Source: Bacteroidota bacterium
GTDB lineage: Bacteria; Bacteroidota; Bacteroidia; Chitinophagales; Chitinophagaceae
Assembly: GCA_023429365.1 (NCBI GenBank)
Contig: JAEYVW010000447.1
Span: forward strand, 1-9,828
DNA: 9,828 nucleotides
Direction: 5' to 3'
The notes beneath the pieces are model-generated. The model worked only from the letters and a program-made list of their open reading frames with translations, did not search any database and had not been told where the DNA came from. The translations under genes were made by a program, and so were the position numbers. Below, one piece after another: positions 7,044 through 9,828 of the stretch (position 1 is the first letter of the stretch; every line of letters begins with the position of its first letter).

Positions 7044-8111
7044 CTAGTTGACAATCCTGTTTATTTTCAGTTTTCCTTCAGGTCTGATACTAAGAAGACC
7101 TGTCAATACAACCGTATCGCCGGGTACGAGCCCCGTGGTTACCTGTATCCGCGCAGAATCACGAACACCCGTTGTCACGACTTTAAATAAAGCCGTGCCG
7201 TTGTGATAGGTGATCACCTTTTTTTCCCGGGCCTGTGGTATTACAGCCTGCGAAGGGATCAGGATGGTATGGGGGTCGGGTGCGAAACTCAGTTGCACTT
7301 TTGCAAATGCTCCCGGAAGCAGTTTCTCATCCTTGGTCTGAATTATTGAGCGCACTTTGAGGCTTCTTGTATTTTCAGCTACCGAGGACTCAGTGGCCGT
7401 AATTTTTGCTGTGTATTTCTTTGCTGATCCTTCAAAAGTGAAATTAACGGTCTGACCTGGCTTAATATTACCGGTATATTTCTCCGGCACGGTAAAGTCG
7501 AGCTTGAGCTGATCTGTTTGATTAATGGTCGCGATTACTGTGGATGGCGTAACATATGCACCAGGGCTGATATTTTTCAAACCCACCCTGCCACTGAATG
7601 GGGCACGGATCTCAGTTCTTGAAATATCTGTCCTAACAATGTCAATATCCGCTTTGATATTATTTACATTCAGCAGGCTCGCGTCATAGTCGGCCTGGCT
7701 GATACCCTGAATTTTTAATAACTGACCGGAACGCTCTTCATTGGTTTTTGCTATATCCAGTTGTACCTGTAGCTTTTTTAGTTGTGCCTGCAGATCGGCA
7801 TCATAAAGTTTTGCCAGCAATGCACCTTTTTGGACGTATCGTCCCTCTGCAATGTTGAGTTGGGTAATCCGGCCCGAAACTTCAGGGTGTATTTCGGTGG
7901 TTTCGTTGGCAATGACAGAACCTGGAACTTCAATATTCTCGCCAAAAGCTTCTGTTTTTACAACGTAGGCGTCTACCCCGGTCACGACCTCCTGGCGGGC
8001 TGAACCACCGGTTGGGGCTGCAATCTTTTTTTCCTTAGAACCGCAGGCTGCCAGTCCTAAAATTATAATTACCACTAAAGAATATCTCCAGAATGATGTT
8101 GGTCGTCTCAC
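7044..8111 (-). CDS. RND periplasmic adaptor (membrane fusion protein), lipoprotein
   Basis: The adaptor links the RND pump to the outer-membrane channel. It has 355 residues with a lipoprotein signal: basic start MRR, hydrophobic core 11-22 and lipobox LAAC with the acylated Cys at 23, so it should be membrane-anchored in the periplasm. In order come a lipoyl-like half with EIHPEVSGRI and EGRYVQKG (about 73-96), a coiled-coil hairpin (about 104-165), the second lipoyl half with IRAPFSGRVGLKNISPGAYV (168-187), a beta-barrel (about 200-275), and a membrane-proximal domain to the end. Translation probably starts at GTG 8111: the frame is closed by TAA three codons upstream, and no ATG lies before the signal peptide. 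It is the first gene of the efflux operon, 176 bp after purK, with a weak promoter in that gap. Confidence 0.95.
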   Translation of the reverse strand: MRRPTSFWRYSLVVIIILGLAACGSKEKKIAAPTGGSARQEVVTGVDAYVVKTEAFGENIEVPGSVIANETTEIHPEVSGRITQLNIAEGRYVQKGALLAKLYDADLQAQLKKLQVQLDIAKTNEERSGQLLKIQGISQADYDASLLNVNNIKADIDIVRTDISRTEIRAPFSGRVGLKNISPGAYVTPSTVIATINQTDQLKLDFTVPEKYTGNIKPGQTVNFTFEGSAKKYTAKITATESSVAENTRSLKVRSIIQTKDEKLLPGAFAKVQLSFAPDPHTILIPSQAVIPQAREKKVITYHNGTALFKVVTTGVRDSARIQVTTGLVPGDTVVLTGLLSIRPEGKLKINRIVN

Positions 8112-8220
8112 TTGAAATTATTTAATATGTTGTGACTCCGTAGCTTGTAACGAGCGATTAATGGATATAAATGAAAATGAATAAAATACCAGGTTATTCA
8201 ATTGGATTGCTATTGGACGT

Positions 8221-8249
8221 CAAAGCTTTGTCTATCCTGCGGTCTCAAA
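8221..8249 (-). promoter_or_regulatory. Possible promoter of the efflux operon
   Basis: In the 176-bp gap between purK and the adaptor gene, the minus strand has TTTG at 8249-8246, a 17-bp spacer and AAGCTTTG at 8228-8221, one base off TAnnTTTG. Initiation near 8214 would give a leader of about 100 nt. No purK terminator is visible in the gap, so read-through from purK is also possible. No operator-like long palindrome was found. Confidence 0.35.
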
Positions 8250-8287
8250 TATTGCCTTGATGAACGGCATTTAAATAGGATGACCGG

Positions 8288-9412
8288 CTACAAGGATTTT
8301 GATAACAAAGTTCTCTTCACTTTGTTGGACTGGTACAAAAGGTCTTGTTTATCCCGGCTTAGTATCGTAACATGACCCATTTTGCGCCCTGGTTTGGTAT
8401 TTTTTTTACCGTACAGGTGGACAAAGGCGTTTTCAATCTGTAAAGTCTCCTCCAGCCCTTCATACCTGACTTTCCCGCTACATCCTTCAGCCCCGATAAT
8501 ATTGACCATGATGGAAGGAAGGATGGCGTCGGTATTTCCAAGGGGGTATCCCAACATGACGCGCCAAAGCATATCATATTGAGAGCAGTAATGCGCTTCG
8601 ATTGTATGGTGGCCGCTGTTGTGAACCCGTGGTGCTGTCTCGTTGACCAACACGTCACCATTTTTATCGATAAATAATTCTATGGCGAAAAGCCCCGGTG
8701 ATTTAAAATTACGCACTACAGAAAGCGCAACGGCTTCAATGGTCCAAAGCGTTCGTTCATCAATTTCTGCCGGGCAAAGCTGGTAGTCCAGGAGGTTTAG
8801 GTCCTTATCAAAAAGCATTTCCACGGGAGGGTAGAGAGCTGTTTCGTTTTTTTCATTGATGGCCACCATGATGGCGATCTCCTTTTTGATGTCCACCATT
8901 TTTTCCAGTACAGCGGCCGCATTAAAACCCTTTTCGAGATCATCCGTGGAACGGATTGGCTGAACTCCACGTCCATCATAGCCACCTTCTCCGAGTTTGT
9001 GTACTGCCGGCAGGAAATCCTGGGCCTGGTTCAATTCTGCTATGTTTTGTGTGACCCTGAAAACAGGTGAGGGTATATCGTGCTGGCGGTAATATTCTTT
9101 TTGAAGGATCTTGTTTTTTATTGTTTTCAGAACGGAAGGCCTGGGATAAATTTTTTTCCCCTCCGATTCCAATTTTTCGAGTGCTTCGGTATTGACGTTT
9201 TCAATTTCTATGGTGATGGCGTCAAGATCTTTTCCAAAAGCGTAAACCTGGTCGAAGTTGCGAATATCACCGGTTGTAAAATGGTGGCAAAGATGAGCAG
9301 CCGGGCATTCGGGGTCATTTTCCATGAGATAGGTCTCGACCGGGTAATTTGCCGCTGCCTGCAATAACATCCGGCCCAATTGACCGCCACCCAGAATACC
9401 GATTTTTTGCAT
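8288..9412 (-). CDS. purK: N5-carboxyaminoimidazole ribonucleotide synthase (PurK)
   Basis: PurK is an ATP-grasp ligase that joins bicarbonate to AIR, using ATP, to make N5-CAIR, the substrate of PurE; it is a soluble dimer. The 374-residue length is normal. Motifs in order: the N-terminal nucleotide-fold GGGQLGRM (8-15), a central ATP-grasp domain with HKLGEGGYDGRGV (138-150), the metal and phosphate site NETAPRVHNSGHHTIEA (257-273), and the C-terminal PGRKMGHVT (341-349). The HNSGHHT and PGRKMGH motifs are diagnostic for PurK over other ATP-grasp enzymes such as PurT or PurD. The ATG at 9412 is fixed by the immediate MQKIGILGGGQ start. A TATCTTTG box lies 4 bp upstream, suggesting a transcript with little or no leader. 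In many bacteria purK is next to purE; here the efflux operon lies between them. Confidence 0.96.
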   Translation of the reverse strand: MQKIGILGGGQLGRMLLQAAANYPVETYLMENDPECPAAHLCHHFTTGDIRNFDQVYAFGKDLDAITIEIENVNTEALEKLESEGKKIYPRPSVLKTIKNKILQKEYYRQHDIPSPVFRVTQNIAELNQAQDFLPAVHKLGEGGYDGRGVQPIRSTDDLEKGFNAAAVLEKMVDIKKEIAIMVAINEKNETALYPPVEMLFDKDLNLLDYQLCPAEIDERTLWTIEAVALSVVRNFKSPGLFAIELFIDKNGDVLVNETAPRVHNSGHHTIEAHYCSQYDMLWRVMLGYPLGNTDAILPSIMVNIIGAEGCSGKVRYEGLEETLQIENAFVHLYGKKNTKPGRKMGHVTILSRDKQDLLYQSNKVKRTLLSKSL

Positions 9413-9416
9413 GGCG

Positions 9417-9424
9417 CAAAGATA
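9417..9424 (-). promoter_or_regulatory. purK: -7 promoter element touching the purK start
   Basis: The minus strand reads TATCTTTG, an exact TAnnTTTG match, followed by CGCC and then the purK ATG. With initiation 4-7 bp beyond the box, the mRNA would begin at or within a base or two of the start codon. No TTTG is found 17-23 bp upstream, so the -33 half is weak or absent. Confidence 0.5.
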
Positions 9425-9600
9425 GGGAGCGGGGGGCTTGCATAGAGTAGAGGTTTAAAAATTGGGGGGCTAAAGGCAGCAGGAATAATTTTTTTGTAGA
9501 GACTTTATCGACAGGTACAAAAGGCTGTTTCTTGTTATTACCACAAACGAAATAAGTAAACTACAGGATGCGATAGATTTCCTTGAGCGATGGACACCAG
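9425..9600. other. Gene-free stretch upstream of purK
   Basis: No supportable gene or RNA is seen here. There are two G6 runs on the plus strand (9431-9436 and 9462-9467) and short T-runs. An open frame on the minus strand (9664-9470) crosses from the tandem repeat into this stretch and shows no family motif, so it is taken as chance. Confidence 0.5.
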
Positions 9601-9828
9601 TCAGACACTTTATGCTTCTGACATCTAGTAGCTCAAATTCCTGGGAAAACCATGAGTAAAACACGGACTTTAAAGTTTTTTTTATTGATGCCGGTTTCTA
9701 GAAGAGGTCAGACACTTTATGCTTCTGACATCTAGTAGCTCAAATTCCTGGGAAAACCATGAGTAAAACACGGACTTTAAAGTTTTTTTTATTAATGCCG
9801 GTTTCTAGAACAGGTCAGACACTTTATG
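9601..9828. repeat. 107-bp tandem repeat, two full copies and the start of a third
   Basis: Copy 1 is 9601-9707, copy 2 is 9708-9814, and the first 14 bp of a third copy fill 9815-9828, so the array continues past the right edge. Copies 1 and 2 differ at only two of 107 positions (G9687/A9794 and G9704/C9811). Each unit contains GTCAGA and TCTGAC as an inverted pair around 11 bp (from the second copy on), the palindrome ACTTTAAAGT followed by a run of 8 T, and TTCTAGAA. The unit length is not a multiple of three, so it cannot be a simple in-frame protein repeat. Units are far too long and uniform for CRISPR. Its function is unknown. Confidence 0.95.

Noticed and set aside
9431..9467. G-quadruplex in the purK upstream region
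   Set aside because: Only two long G-runs, about 25 bp apart; four close runs would be needed.
9470..9664. 64-residue minus-strand open frame upstream of purK
   Set aside because: It begins inside the 107-bp repeat, ends in gene-free sequence, has no recognisable motif, and its first part would be re-created at each repeat unit. It is best explained by chance.
9601..9828. CRISPR array
   Set aside because: The whole 107-bp unit repeats with no variable spacers; only two substitutions separate the copies.

Overview
The window looks like chromosomal DNA from a member of the Bacteroidota, probably near Chitinophagaceae or Sphingobacteriia. This is judged from protein style (a SAM hydroxide adenosyltransferase of the DUF62 family, HAE1-type RND proteins, a PurK/PurE pair), moderate GC, weak Shine-Dalgarno signals, and several promoters of the Bacteroidota form TTTG - about 20 bp - TAnnTTTG. 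No species can be named from the sequence alone. Every gene I can support lies on the minus strand, so transcription runs from the right edge to the left.

Layout in transcription order. At 9828-9601 there is a 107-bp tandem repeat (two full copies and the start of a third) that runs off the right edge. At 9412-8288 is purK, with a promoter element almost touching its ATG. At 8111-2433 is a complete tripartite efflux operon: periplasmic adaptor lipoprotein (8111-7044), RND pump (6945-3814) and TolC-like outer-membrane channel (3749-2433). At 2305-1739 is purE, with its own promoter at the end of the channel gene. A tRNA-Lys(TTT) at 1585-1513 has a good promoter and an intrinsic terminator. A short-chain dehydrogenase follows at 1393-584, then the N-terminal half of a SAM hydroxide adenosyltransferase at 497-1, cut by the left edge.

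How the genes work together. PurK makes N5-CAIR and PurE converts it to CAIR, consecutive steps of IMP synthesis, yet here they are separated by the 5.7-kb efflux cassette. The three efflux proteins would form one envelope-spanning pump; no regulator gene is in view. The dehydrogenase and the SAM-cleaving enzyme have no obvious functional link to the rest.

The most unusual features are not genes. Three gene junctions carry tracts of 7-bp units in which 4 bases are fixed and 3 vary. The fixed core differs from place to place (AGTC, GTTT, AAAC-like). At two of the three sites the tract is present in both orientations, giving inverted repeats. One pair brackets the purE start: it supplies the promoter -33 box and is translated into the PurE N-terminus. 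The 107-bp array upstream of purK is the other unexplained element. I see no CRISPR array, insertion sequence, phage gene or defence system, and nothing that amounts to a clear new multi-gene system.
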